A DNA stretch of 64,000 bases, taken from assembly GCA_030847615.1 (NCBI GenBank), contig JAUMIR010000005.1:109149116-109213115 (forward strand), written 5' to 3'. A program made the translations under genes and the position numbers. The stretch is from Gambelia wislizenii (Eukaryota > Chordata > Lepidosauria > Squamata > Crotaphytidae). Of this stretch, positions 9,440-20,902 are shown in pieces (the first letter of the stretch is position 1; each line of letters opens with the position of its first letter). A model generated the notes under the pieces. It had not been told where the DNA came from. It was given only the letters and a program-made list of their open reading frames with translations, and did not search any database.

Positions 9440-9905
9440 TAGTGATGACATCATGCTCCAGTACTCCTAAAGACTGGTTCTAATGCCTTCATATAAAGAT
9501 TAAACAAGTCTGGGAAAAGATTGTGCCTCATAGTACAATTGTCTGGGAACTGACAGGCAGTCAAATTCTGTGGATAGGAGTGGAAGTTTAACACCCCAAA
9601 AGTAGAGAAAGTCCAGGAGAATACCATAGTCAATGGTATCAAGAACTCTGAGGGACTGGGGAGAAATACCAGCATCATTCTCCCTCAGTTAAGTTCCATA
9701 CTATGTAAGTTTTCCAGGATAATAATGAAGGCTGATTCAATTCCAAAACCAACTGTAAACCCATGCTGAAATGGATCTAGATAATCAGGACCCTCCAAGC
9801 ATGATTCTCTCAAATACCTTTCTCCAGAAGGGGTTAGACGCCAGTAGGCATAATAAATCAATATGTCCAGGGCAGTTTTTTTTTTTAAAAAAAAGAGTGG
9901 TCCCA
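9440..9905 (-). mobile_element. Old L2-type LINE remnant (antisense)
   Basis: AATGGATCTAGATAATCAGG, GGTATCAAGAACTCTGAGG and TTTCTCCAGAAGGG parallel the minus-strand RT region of the better preserved L2 at 35440-35720 (AATGGATCAAGATAATCGG, GGTTGCTGAGAGG-like), but with much more divergence. It ends at a poly(T)/poly(A) stretch near 9876-9897. No frame survives. Confidence 0.6.
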
Positions 9906-10070
9906 GTACTATCTTCTTAAAGCTATCATATGCTTACTTTTCCTTGCATCCATTTAGTGGAAATAATCACACTGAACAAGGCTGAAAAACTGAATATAAT
10001 TTAATAGGTTTTCTGTGGGGTTTTTTTTTCCTCCAGGCTGTGAGGCTGTGTTCTAGAAGAGTTTACTTCT

Positions 10071-10105
10071 GATGTTTTGCCTGCATCTGTGGCTGGCATC
10101 TTCAG
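10071..10105 (-). ncRNA. Decayed hammerhead-like core in left arm
   Basis: On the minus strand: CTGAAGA, then a TGCC...GGC stem II around AGCCACAGATGCA, then CAAAACATC where a working core would need C-GAAA-C-GTC. G-to-A changes at the expected CpG positions explain the loss. Cleavage activity is not expected. Confidence 0.5.
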
Positions 10106-10434
10106 AGAATGATTGGGTAGGAGTGTGTGTGTGTGTGGGGGTTATATATTGTGAGCCCCTGTTGGGGAGGATATGTAAATTTATGTATTTGAATGGCTAG
10201 TTTCTGGGTGGAGATATGCAAGGAGGATTAGTGTCTGTTTGCCTAATGGTTGGCTAATGGTCCATTGTCTGCTGGAAACCATTAACCAACCATTAGCCAA
10301 ACAGATAGTAATTTTCCTTGCATATCTCCACCCAGAAACTAGCCATTCAAATACACAAATGTACATATCCTCTCCAACAGGGACTCACAGTATTTAATCC
10401 CCCCCCCACACACACACTCCTACCCAACCATTCT

Positions 10435-10469
10435 CTGAAGATGCCAGCCACAGATGCAGGCAAAACAAC
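10435..10469 (+). ncRNA. Decayed hammerhead-like core in right arm
   Basis: Plus strand: CTGAAGA at 10435-10441, stem II TGCC/GGC (10442-10445 and 10459-10461), then AAAACAAC in place of GAAACGTC. This is the mirror of the left-arm core. Penelope-like elements are known to carry type I hammerheads in their terminal repeats, which supports the reading. Confidence 0.5.
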
Positions 10470-10580
10470 AGAAGTAAACTCTTCTAGAACATGGTCTTAC
10501 AGCCCAGAAAAAAAAAACCCACAGAAAACCTATGGATGTCCACCGTGAAAGCCTTCGACTTCACATTGAATATCATTTAA

Positions 10581-12490
10581 CTTTTTTGGAAGAAAATATT
10601 TCAAAATCCCAAGTACTTCATCATCCATCAGTTTCCAGCCTGAAAAATCAAAGCTGTAGATTATTTGATGCACGTCTAATTTTAACATTTTACCAACACT
10701 TACCTTGAAGATATGCTGGCATTTCTCAAACAGCTATAAAGTTCTCTCAGCATTAATTCTTGTGGAAGCGACACTTTCTGTCTGATGAATTATGATAAAA
10801 GTCTCAAGTTGTGTCCCCCACCACCACCACCACTGTCACTGGTGAATATAATTGCCCTAAATATCTAATTGTCATGCAAATTGTTTGTGGTGCTGGGGGA
10901 CTAATTTATAAATAATCACCATTGTACCCATTTTACCCAGAACTATTAGCTTCTCTATTTTCCTTAATTCTCTTCATTAAATTACAGGTAAGGGGTGCTA
11001 ATGTATAAGAAGCTAGAAATAACTATTCTTATCACAACATGCAGACACACAGCTTTTTATCAGGGAGAATAAGAAAAATAAACAGCCCATATAATTTATG
11101 TAGCCTTCTTGATAGCTGCAAGATTAATTTAAGAGTGTTCAGTGAATTTTGAAAACTCAAACCTGCTGCTTGCTTATGGGGCAGAGAATCAGGAGGGGAA
11201 ACTATTTTGGTCTTCTTCGAAGTTCCTCAGCAATTTTTTTCCACATAAGGAAGAGGGGATAACATTGGGCTGGGGATTAAGTCCAGCAGATACTGGATGT
11301 TGTTTTCTACTGCCAAGGCCACAGCAGTTGCAGTGGGGATGGAGGGAGAGCCTTTCCTTAGCTGCTGGGCCTAGACATGGTGGAGCTCTGCTTACCTGTT
11401 CTTCTTCTGAAGCCACAGCAGTGGCAGTTCAGATGGTGGTAGTGGTGGTGGTAATTTTGAAGGACCCATGTACTTGCCAGAAATGTTGCGTGTGTGTATT
11501 TTCAATTCAAACTATCGTTAAAATGTTCATTTAATGTCATGCTTACAAGATGTTCTCAATTTACACTTCTCAGAAATGCAGAAACATATTTTTAAAAGAT
11601 TATTTATTTCAGGGAATACTGAAAATGTATTAAGATTGTGCCCTCAACTATTGAAACATTACAGAATGGCACTCAGAAGCACCAGAGCTTTTCAGCACTG
11701 GTTTCTCTTTTCTTGCCAAAGGAAAGGGAGAATAATGTTGCCATCATTGCTGAAATGTGCACCTGTTTCAGTTTTCCTGTCTTGTAGATGGTGGACTTGC
11801 TGTGCTGCTCAGGCTGTATTTTTACACACAGGATGCTTTTCATTCCAGAATATTGTTTTTGTTCGTGGAAGAATGTTAACTGATTGCTATGTTTCTGCTT
11901 ACAATTTCAAGATGGTCTCAAATGCATGGCTCTTGTTCATTTTGACTAGCATGCATGTTTTTCCCTCTCATTCAAAATTTTACAGTTTGGATCACTTCAT
12001 TGATTTCATTGGTTGGACCTGAAAGCAGGAAATACTGGGTGAATATGAAGTCTCCGAGCAAAGATTGCTACTGACAGTTCATTTAACTCCACCCTGTTTA
12101 TATGTGCTAACAACACATGGTTGACTAGATAAGATTGTGGGAGAGTGTAATGCTTCAAGATGCAGAACAATTATTTCTGACACATACAATTAGATGCCTT
12201 TTAAAATTATTACCAATGTTATTTAGCTCTCTGCATTTATGATCAAGAGATTTCTTACATTAGTCATAGCAAAAAATGTCTATCCCATTTTTTTCTCTTT
12301 ATGTGAATCTCTGTTAGATGTTCTGTCAGATGAATCTTTATGTGTAAATTCAACAGCATATCATTTTCAGCAATAATCTCATGTATATCTCGTACTAAGG
12401 ATGTGGGAAAATACATTGAGGGTTTTTTTTAATGAAACTTGTTTCAAAGAACAACACTATGCAAGCTACTACTCAGTTATCCACACAATT
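10581..12490. other. No gene seen
   Basis: Contains (CCA)n near 10819-10833 and a 162-codon open frame at 11534-12022 with no recognised domain and AT-driven composition. I treat it as chance. A GC-richer stretch at 11260-11450 shows no motif. Confidence 0.45.
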
Positions 12491-12497
12491 CTCAGTA

Positions 12498-12723
12498 CAG
12501 GGTGACCCCTGTATCTGTGGGGGATACAATCCAAGACACCCCCCCCCCCAGATACATGAAACCATGGATAATAGGGAATTCTATTATTTTCAATGGGAGA
12601 AATACTGAAAGTTGATCATAGAATTGCACTGGAAGACCTAGAAATGCCTAGAGAGAACATACTTTTCGGATGTTAATAAGTGAAACCATGAATATTGAAT
12701 CTGTGGATACAGGGGTCAACCTG
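12498..12723. mobile_element. Tigger/pogo-like MITE, copy 1
   Basis: The ends CAGGGTGACCCCTGTATC and (reverse complement) CAGGTTGACCCCTGTATCC form terminal inverted repeats next to GTGGGGGATACAATCC and ACATGAAACCATGGATA. A TA precedes the left end. Human and reptile Tigger MITEs share this CCTGTATCC...GTGGATAC pattern. Confidence 0.75.
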
Positions 12724-12902
12724 CATTATGGATTTAACAATTTAACAAACAAGTTCAGGTTATTTATTCTAACCAAGCATTAACCAAATGGTGTCAGACC
12801 TTGCCTTCACTCAATTCATACATCCCACGTGTTCACTCACCACTGACTTTCACAACTGACCCATCTAACTGACTCTCTCAACAGCCAATTCTCAACTGAG
12901 AG

Positions 12903-13395
12903 ATTGTCTAAATGGCAAAAATATTCCTCATAGAATTAAAAAAGAATACAATTTGTCTAAATAGCATCCCACATCAATCTGCCATATTCAGAAGGAGGAG
13001 GGCCAAATCCACCCAAAACCCTGAAGTTTTAAAAAAGCTCAGTGGGGAATGTGCAGTCTTGCTTGTTGGGACAACTGAGCCACTTTCATTCGAAATCCCA
13101 ATAAGAGCAGAAGTGGAAAGCTGATTGGTCAGACGTGCACAGGGGGCAGAGCATACTAACAAGACAAGTACCCAGAACCTCCATGTTGGATTTTCACCAT
13201 AACAATCATGTGCTGAGGTGATGAAAGTGTTTCCCCCCCCTTTTTTTTCTATTTATTTAGGTGGAATATTACACTTTCACACATTAGGTGTGGTTTTTAA
13301 AAAAATACTGTTCAGCAGTGGTAATTCAAGGTAAATAAAAACACAAGTAATTCAGTCATGCCCACCATCTTGATTCATAGGCATGTCCTTTGGAA
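12903..13395 (+). repeat. Unclassified interspersed repeat, family X copy 1
   Basis: TTGTCTAAATGGCAAAAATA, CTGCCATATTCAGAAGG, GCTTGTTGGGACAACTGAG, AAGCTGATTGGTCAGA, CATGTTGGATTTT and ACACAAGTAATTCAGT recur in the same order at 21897-22425. No coding capacity was seen. Probably a non-autonomous DNA element. Confidence 0.65.
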
Positions 13396-13489
13396 CAGTG
13401 AAAGCAGATAGCTTCGCATGTCTGGAAACTTTCCAAAAAGCATTCAGACAAATAGAAGCTGCTTGGAATTGTTGTTAGTGTGCAACAAT

Positions 13490-14185
13490 CCATATTCTTT
13501 CCCCTTGTATAGACAAGCCCTCACATTCTCACATTCTCAGTCTCTCACAGAGGCCCCTCCCACCCATGACAGCATTCTGTGCTGGGACTGGTTGCCTTCT
13601 GTCCTTCTAAGCATTGCTTCACACCCATTCATCCAAGCACAACACTAGCCAGGATATACTGGTTCTGCTGGCATATCCTGGATGCAGTGATGGCCTGTAC
13701 CTCCCCCACCCCCTGTTTGCAGAAGAAGGGCCAGAATCCAGACAGGACACTCCCCTATTGCTGAAACTCCTGCTGCCATTTTCTCACTAACACACGAACA
13801 CAGATGCCAGGCAGGGGTCCTGCAATAAGTGACTACAGGCCTCCTGCATGTGACCAGCCTTGGTCACATGCTGCAGGAACCATGCCTTGTCTCCAGAAGA
13901 GCCAGGGAGCTGGCAGTGGCAGGAAGGAGCGGCATGTGGGATGGGCTCCAGCAGACACATGGGACCTGATCTGGCAGAAACAGAGTAAACAGGGTATTAG
14001 CTTAGTTTGTGGTAAATGGCCCTATCCTGGCTTGCCCCCATTCCAGTTCCATATCTGCCCTGGGGATCATTGGACTGCCCAGGGGCAGATTGGGATAAAT
14101 GTCCTACATCATTTGGACTACAGGGCTCTGAGATGGGGGCAAACTGGTGTATTTGACCAGTGTAGACAAGCCCTCAGCAACATAG
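13490..14185. repeat. Probable non-autonomous DNA element with paired end motif
   Basis: GTATAGACAAGCCCTCA (13507) and GTGTAGACAAGCCCTCA (14160) are direct repeats of a motif typical of transposon ends. A clear stem-loop, GCATGTGACCAGCC/GGTCACATGC, lies at 13846-13874. The 176-codon frame at 13804-14334 crosses this border and is not a gene. Confidence 0.45.
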
Positions 14186-14270
14186 TTGCAATGTTCTTCA
14201 CACCCCCTTACATGCAACTTAAAGGACACCTTCTTCAGCATTCATACATCACTAGAAGACAGATACATTA

Positions 14271-14607
14271 CCATCCCTGTATCCATAGAGGATTGGTTCC
14301 AGGGGCACCCGCAGATACTGAAATCCTCGGATAACAGTGAATGCCAGACTCATTCTCTTCCTCCCTGTTCACCCCCACAGCTGTCCTGGGGACGGGAGTA
14401 GGGAGGCAAGTTCTCTCCTTCTCCACTCTCTTCCCCATCCACCCTAGCCACTGCTCATCACCACCACTGCCCTCCAGGGGATGGGAGAAAGGAGACAAGT
14501 ACTCTCCTCCTCTGCTCCCTTCCCCATCCATCCCAGCCACTGCCCATCACCAACTTTGGATAACTGAATCAGTGGATGGTGAATCAGTGGATATAGGGGT
14601 GCTACTG
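14271..14607. mobile_element. Tigger/pogo-like MITE, copy 2
   Basis: Starts CCATCCCTGTATCCATAGAG with GATTGGTTCCAGGGGCACC, and ends GTGGATATAGGGGTGCTACTG. TA flanks both ends (14269-14270, 14608-14609). The centre holds a duplicated CTCTCCTTCTCC/CTTCCCCATCC segment. Confidence 0.7.
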
Positions 14608-14658
14608 TACATTTAAATGAACAGAAGCTGCTTTTTGAAGGAGGGTGCTCAGAGCATT

Positions 14659-15718
14659 GAATCATAGACTCATAGAGTTGGAAGAGACCACAAGGGCCAT
14701 CAAGTCCAAATCCCCCCCCCCATGCAGGAATATACAATCAAATCTTTCCCAGCAGATAGCCATCCAGCCTCTGTTTAAAAACCTCCAAGGAAGGAGACCC
14801 CACCACACTCCAAGGGAGTGTGTTCCACTGCCAAACAGCTCTTACTGTCAGGAAATTCTTCCTAATGTTTAGGTGGAATCTCTTTTCCTGTAGTTTGAAC
14901 CTATTGCTCCATGTCCTAGTCTTTGGAGCAGCAGAAAACCAGTGTGCCCCATCCTCAGTATGACATCCCTTCAAATATTTAAACATGGCTATCATGTCCC
15001 CTTTCAACCTTCTCTTCTCCAGACTAAACATGCCCAGCTCCATAAGCCACTCCTCATAGGGCATGGCTTCCAGACCTCTCACCATCCTGGTCTCCCTCCT
15101 CTGGACATATCCCAGCTTCTCAATATCCTTCCTGAATTGTGGTGCCCAGAACTGGACACAGTATTCCAGGTGAGGTCTGACCAAAGCAGAACAGAGTGGC
15201 ACTATTACTTCCCTTGATCAAGACATTATACTCCTATTAATGCAGCCTAGAATCACATTGGCTTTTTTAGCTGCTCCATCACACTGCTGACTCATGTTCA
15301 GCATGTGGTCCACTAAGACTCCTAAATCTTTTTTGCATGTACTGCTATCAAGCCATGTGTCACCCATCCTATATCTGTGCATTTCATTTTTACTGCCCAA
15401 GTGTAGTATCCTACATTTCTCCCAGTTGAAATTAATTTTGTTAATTTTGGCCCAGCTTTCTAATCTATTCAGGTCATTTTGGATTCTGATCCTGTCCTCT
15501 GGGGTATTAGCTACCCCTCCTAATTTTGTGTCATCTGCAAACTTGTTAAGAACGCCCTCTGTTCCCTCACCCAAGTCATTGATAAAGATATTGAATAGCA
15601 TTCAGCCCAGGACAGAACCCTGTGGCACCCCACTGGTCACTTCTCTCCAGGATGAAGCCATTGGTGACTAACCGTTGGGTTTGGTCAATCAGCCAATTAC
15701 AAACCCACCTAACAGTTC
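14659..15718 (-). mobile_element. CR1 LINE, 3' third, antisense
   Basis: On the minus strand, frames 15601-15218 and 15202-14738 give RT motif C (FADDTKLGG), WAKINKINFNWEKC, the DTWLDSSTCKKDLGVLVD block and [19 protein letters not shown], closing with the [12 protein letters not shown] tail. The two frames are separated by stops and shifts near 15203-15217. The 3' end at about 14659 has the ATTCTATG-type terminus. The upstream limit coincides with a BovB fragment. Confidence 0.85.
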
Positions 15719-15935
15719 ACTTATGGTGAGCCTACAAATGAGAAACCCCCAAGAGACCCTTTTATTAACAGTCCTGCTCAGGTCTTGCATACTCAGGACT
15801 GTGGCTTTCTTGAGTCTCTACTGCGGCTTTCCAGTTTTCCTATGCATTCCACTTTACCAAGCATTTTTGTCTTTTTTAATGAATCATGCCATCTCATGAT
15901 ATGTTCAAAGTATGATAGTCAGTGTGTACATTTAT
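15719..15935 (-). mobile_element. BovB (RTE) LINE 3' fragment, antisense
   Basis: CAGTCCTGCTCAGGTCTTGC, ACTCAGGACTGTGGCTTTC and TCATGATATGTTCAAAGTAT follow the known reverse-complement 3' region of BovB. Abuts the CR1 at 15718. Confidence 0.7.
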
Positions 15936-16578
15936 GTTCATTGCTTAGTCCAAAGACCATTGCAAAAATAAAAAATAAAATAGTACAAAACATCCAAGCT
16001 TTCATATACTTACAAGATCATAATTATAATTAGATAAATAAAATATATGTCTATATCTGAAGTAAATAGCATGTATTATAAAACAAGTCAAAATACAGTA
16101 ACAAAGGAAGAGTAACATTTAACCTTTTGTGTCATACAAAGGCATTTTATACTCTCATATCTTCTGGTTCCTATGACAATTAGCCAAAATGGATTCCAGG
16201 AGTTTTTCTCTGCAACTAGCAGCCTTTGCCACAAATGCAGTGACCCTCTGAATCACATTTTGATTTGTTGATTGTAAGAGAAAACTTAAGTTTCTTTTTT
16301 ACACCCAAGTATTTCATTTTCATTAGGAAAGGCTCTAAATAACTTTTTCTAATGCTAGTATACATACACCTGACACTCAAGTATATAATGAGACAAATCT
16401 TTCAAGCTGGCTCACCACAAACACACAACCTGTCTTGTACTGGGATACCATAGAATCTTCCCCATTTCATCATTGTATTCATATGTTCAAAATATAAGCA
16501 TATAAAAGCATTATGTAATTCCATTGGCAGGAAAAATGTCAGGTATTTTTTCAAATTTATGCTCCCTTTTCATACTGG
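15936..16578. other. No gene seen; AT-rich, probably old LINE 3' sequence
   Basis: Continuous with 16817-16850 once the SINE is removed (GGGATAGCC joined to TCAGTTTACACTCAAGGC, then a CAACTTACAAAATAAAA tail). This suggests one older repeat interrupted by the SINE. Confidence 0.35.
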
Positions 16579-16585
16579 GATAGCC

Positions 16586-16809
16586 AGGGTGATGTAGTGG
16601 TTTGGGCACTGGACTACAACTCTAGTTTGAATCCCCTCTCAGCCATAGAAACCCATGGGGTAACCTTGGGCAATTCTCACTCTCTCAGCCTCAGAGGAAG
16701 ACAAAGGCAAACCCTCTCTAAACAAATCTTGCCAAGAAAACCCTGTGATAGGTTCTCCTTAGGCTCACCATAGGTTGGAAACAACTTGAACGGACCCAAC
16801 AGCAACAAT
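16586..16809 (+). mobile_element. Squamate tRNA-derived SINE (Sauria-type), full length
   Basis: The tRNA-like head has an A box (GATGTAGTGGTTTGGGC) and a decayed B box (AGTTTGAATCC). The body has GTAACCTTGGGCAATTC and CTCAGCCTCAGAGGAAG, followed by CTTGCCAAGAAAACCC. The BovB-like 3' end (TTGGAAACAACTTGAACGG) closes with an ACAGCAACAA tail. It is flanked by a 7-bp duplication GATAGCC (16579-16585 and 16810-16816). BovB would supply its mobilising enzyme. Confidence 0.85.
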
Positions 16810-16855
16810 GATAGCCTCAGTTTACACTCAAGGCAACTTACAAAATAAAAGTATT

Positions 16856-16858
<3 letters not shown>

Positions 16859-16888
<30 letters not shown>
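16859..16888. repeat. (TA)n microsatellite
   Basis: Fourteen or fifteen uninterrupted AT dinucleotides. Confidence 0.9.
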
Positions 16889-16889
<1 letters not shown>

Positions 16890-16894
<5 letters not shown>

Positions 16895-19800
16895 GTATAC
16901 AAAAGGTCAACATTATGTTTACCAGGTTTCTTTGATTGATGATTTAAAAAAAACCACATGGGTTGATGCTTAAAAAGGAGCTAAGGGTGGAACCCGAGGC
17001 TGGCTGATGGGATCGGGTGGAGCTTATGAGGCGACATGAGGGCATCAAGTTCAGGGGATAGAACCTGATATAATTAGCACTTCAAAATGAAATCTGATGA
17101 ACCTGGGGCAATGCTAAGAACAAAAACTCTTAAGCCAAATGAAAAGTAGCTTGTCTTAGTAGTAGTTTTCAAAGAAGTAGCCATGTAAGTCATTTGCTGC
17201 ATAATAAGGAGAAAGGAAGGGTAGAGATGGGAGAGAAGGAATGTAGCAGCATCTTTAAGACTAACTGCTTTTTACTTTAGCATGCACTTTAATGGTTTAT
17301 ATCCACAAAATCACATGCTAAAAAAAGTCTTATAAGTGCTGCTACTTTCCTTTCCCTCTTCCCTTCACTTCCTGCTTTTTATGCTTGTCTCCTTAGTTAT
17401 TCTATATCATGCCAATATTTTAGCACTGCTGACATAAATGATGAAAGGGAAACCAAGGACCTGTCATGGAAAAAATAATAATACTTAGTTTTTATGTCCT
17501 GCTGGATCAAGTGTCTCTAATAGCAAGCTCCAAAGAATTCTCAATTCTAGCAGGCATTTGGTTTGTCATAGGTATGGATTATTATTCTTGTGCTGATTTC
17601 TAATCTTATGCAAATGGCTGTGTATTATCTGCTTGCTCATCTGTCTGTTTTGTTGGGTTTATGCATTTGTATGTGACACTTTTTATTGTTCTGTTATTTA
17701 TTTATTTATTAAAAATAGAGCTTTTCCTTTAAATATCTCTTTTAGCAGGAAAACAGAGCTGAGGTACCAAGAATAAAAAATGTATAAGTAATATAATCTA
17801 AATTATATAATCTATAAGTAATAATATCTATCTATCCATGTTAATTTTCTAGATGCTGGAAAAAGAAAACTGTTACTAACATGGCCAGCTAAAAATAGAA
17901 ACCTGATAGAAAAGTATGTGCAAGCATACAGAAGGCATTGTGAAGGAGCATTAGAACCAATTTTGTTAACCTAAAATGCATGCAGGAATCGTAAAGTGTC
18001 AAGCAAATTTTGCCACTGGATGCCCAAAATAGCTTTAGGCTTTGGTACAGCTAATATTGCAATATATCAAATACTAATAAACTAAAAGAGCTACAACTTG
18101 CTGGGTATGCTACTACATTAAATTACAATACTACATTACTATGGCATTGTAATACTGTGTACAGTGGCAAAATAGCATTATAAAGCACAATATGAAGTTG
18201 TAAACTTCATTATGCTAGCACTTTAACAAAATAAAAAGAAAATCTGGGAAACTAACTCCAGGGTGGCAATACAAAAATAAAATAAAATGAAAATCTTAAC
18301 AGGTTTTCTACAGCCTTTTAAAATTTGTGGACCAAAGCATGCTTTTATGGAAATAAATTTCATTTAAGCACAAGAACTCTAGTGAACCAGCAATCTGAAA
18401 ATTTGCATCTAGAGTAATGTGCAGGCCTCTACTAAGATTGATTCAGAAGTGGCTTCCTTTGAACATGTTAATTTAAGATACAATTCATGAAGAGATCACA
18501 GTCCATGTGCTTACCTTCAAAGTAGTCTGATCATGTGTATGTTCACAGAAGCAAGTACAGGTCAGTTGTTTGAGGATACAAAAGTTGGTGGCCATTTTGA
18601 GGTTAACCTTATAGTTATTAGATTAAAAGATGTGTTCGACTGCCTGTCATCTGTGCTGACAGCATCTCATCTCAATCATCCTTTCTTCAGCTAAGGAGAG
18701 AGCAGTCAGGGTGAAGGGAGAGGCTGAAGCTAAATTACATGTTTGTCCAATATGTAAGAAAGTATTGCCTTTGTCAGTAGAATATAGTTATAATTAAAAT
18801 TAATACCTAGCTCCAAGGACATAGGTTTTTTGAAGAGGACCCATTTATTGACTGCTGCTTCTGAGGTAAATGAAAGGAAGTAATTTTGATGTATTGTAAC
18901 TGTGGATGAGACCTGACTTTTCCTGTGACTATGGAGAATCCAATAAAGACTGGAAGCGCCTGAACATGTCCAGAAAAGGGTTGTTGCACTCTAACTATAG
19001 TAGCACATGCTGAATACAATTTACTTCTCTGGGAGGAGGTAATGAGTTCATGGTTGGATTGCTGAAAGCATTAAGATGGAGGATCTTACAACTGTGCAAA
19101 TTCCTTAGAATGGAAGTATACTTGGCAACACATTGAAAGCTCCCTTGCCATTTAACTTGCTACGCTGTAAGTCAAAGAAGACACTCAAGTCATTGACATC
19201 ATCTACTCTACAGGAGACAACGAGGATTTCAAAATAAAGTTACATGTATTGGCAAGTAACAACATGCAACAGAAAAATGTAGCTTGTCATAAATTGCTAT
19301 AGGATAGGCATACACAACTGGCAGCTAACTACATATATATGGTAACTACATATATGCAATCCTTGAAATATGTGCAACAGCACAATGAGGGAATTGTTAG
19401 ACCTGACCTCACCACCTGACATTGAAAAATGGGAGTGGTGGTGGAGCAGCTGTAGACCATAATGTTTCCATTTGCAGAAGATGTAAGATTCTGCTTGGCA
19501 AATGTAAGAGAAAATAGAAGTAAACTGCATGTTTAAAACTCTAAAGAAAAAAATGGTTTCTATTATCTTTGCATCTTTTGCAAGAATTGACTTATCAGAG
19601 GTTGTGAGGTTGCTCTACAATATTTTCATACCATCCTTCCATAAATATTGCAGATTTATGATTCCACCTTGACTACAGTATCCTCCTACGTCTTCAGCAG
19701 TTTTAATGGAAGTAGTAATGTGGCTCTATTCAAATCAAGCACACATATATAGTGAGACTTAATATTCAGGCACCATTTCATTTCACCCATGTTTAAAATA

Positions 19801-20490
19801 TCCTTAACTTTTTCTCAGTTTGGTTTGCTTTGCAATAATGGTCCACCTATACCAGAATGCTTACTTTTAATGATAACCCCCCCCTCCACTTCATGACTCC
19901 CAGGAATGTGCTGACCAAAGATTGTACATTTCTCAGCACTGCTTCAGCAATATATAAAAAGCAAGAATAAAAAGCTTTCACTTTCTAGTGGAGTCAGTGC
20001 CTACTGGAGTAAATTAAGTGTTGATTGTTTCCTTTGTTTGGGGAGAAAATAAGGCAGGCAGTTTTTACTTGGAAAATCAATAACGAAACTTGATTGTACA
20101 AAGTAGTTAAAAACAAAAACAAGGTCAAATATGGCAGAACTAATAGAAATTTCAATTGCCCTCCAGCCTACCATAACTTCTAGTATAACTTACTACATTC
20201 ACCATTTTGTATTAAGTAAATGGAATCTGTTAGTCCTGTTCATTCTTTGTATTGTCTTAGAGAAATTGCAAAGGAATAATTAGGTAGTGTTCACACATTT
20301 TGCCCTACAGAATTAGATAGCAATTTCTGATGCATACTCTTAACTAAGGAGGAGAAGACCAGGTTCACAGAAGAATCTGTTTTATTACCACATTGCAACC
20401 AGGACTGTGAACACTGTCAAATATGTGATAGTAGAATACCCAAACTACCAGGTCTACGGCCACCTCAAAGAAAGATTGGTTCCTTCAAAG
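16890..20490. other. No gene seen; AT-rich
   Basis: A hairpin formed by GTAGCAGCATCTTTAAGAC and GTCTTATAAGTGCTGCTAC lies at 17247-17347, with inner TAGCATGC/GCATGCTA pairing, and looks like a decayed SINE-like or MITE remnant. TTTA repeats occur near 17695-17710. Otherwise no recognised motif. Confidence 0.45.
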
Positions 20491-20515
20491 AGAGAGAGAG
20501 AGAGAGAGAGAGAGG
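20491..20515. repeat. (AG)n microsatellite
   Basis: Uninterrupted AG dinucleotides ending GAGGAGG. Confidence 0.85.
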
Positions 20516-20857
20516 AGGAATGCTGTCCCAAATGTGCAATTGTGTGACACAAATAAAAAAAAAAAAGTTCCACTTGCCATTGCTATTGCAGTAAAGTGGC
20601 TTGGTCCCAGTCAGTACAGAAACAGTGCAAACCACATGGGTTTCATGACATCCACAGCTATTCTGGTAATCTCACTAAAATAGTGCTAGTATGGCAATAA
20701 ATAATGGCAAGGTAAGATATCTCAAAGTAATAAGGAGAAAGATAAATTACATAGAGTATAGGTGACAAGTTCTTTTGTTACAGGATTCTGTGGTTCCTGG
20801 TTTTTACTGTATCAATGCAAAAGGCCTCTGTATTACATATCATGCAAGGATTCACAC

Positions 20858-20902
20858 TTGGGCTGCATCTTCACTGTAGAAATAATGCCATTTGACAACA
20901 AG
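20858..20902 (+). mobile_element. hAT-like MITE end fragment
   Basis: GGGCTGCATCTTCACTGTAG followed by AAATAATGCCATTTGACA is the end of the palindromic family seen at 22498-22690 (ACTAGATTGTTTCTGCATTG, reverse complement). It is truncated where the next element begins. Confidence 0.5.

Larger units (their letters stand above)
10005..10566. mobile_element. Penelope-like foldback element, copy 2 (long palindrome)
   Basis: The two halves are a near-complete palindrome with arms of roughly 250-270 bp meeting near 10275. Paired landmarks are GGATATGTAAATTTATGTA/TACACAAATGTACATATCC and AACCATTAGCCAAACAGA. The right arm extends about 33 nt beyond the pairing (GGATGTCCACCGTGAAAGCC, then TTCGACTTCACA), as in the other copies. 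The flanks TGAATATAATTTAA (9991-10004) and TGAATATCATTTAA (10567-10580) form a 14-bp duplication with one mismatch. Each arm contains a hammerhead-like core. No coding frame is present, so this copy is non-autonomous. Confidence 0.75.

Noticed and set aside
11534..12022. 162-codon plus-strand open frame
   Set aside because: No recognised domain, no splice or homology support, and no codon signature; it lies in AT-rich intergenic-type DNA and looks like chance.
13804..14334. 176-codon plus-strand open frame
   Set aside because: It runs across the border of two repeats (the element ending near 14185 and the Tigger MITE at 14271), so it is not one gene.
16586..16660. A tRNA gene
   Set aside because: A and B boxes are present, but they are followed by a SINE body and tail with a target duplication, so it is the head of a SINE.
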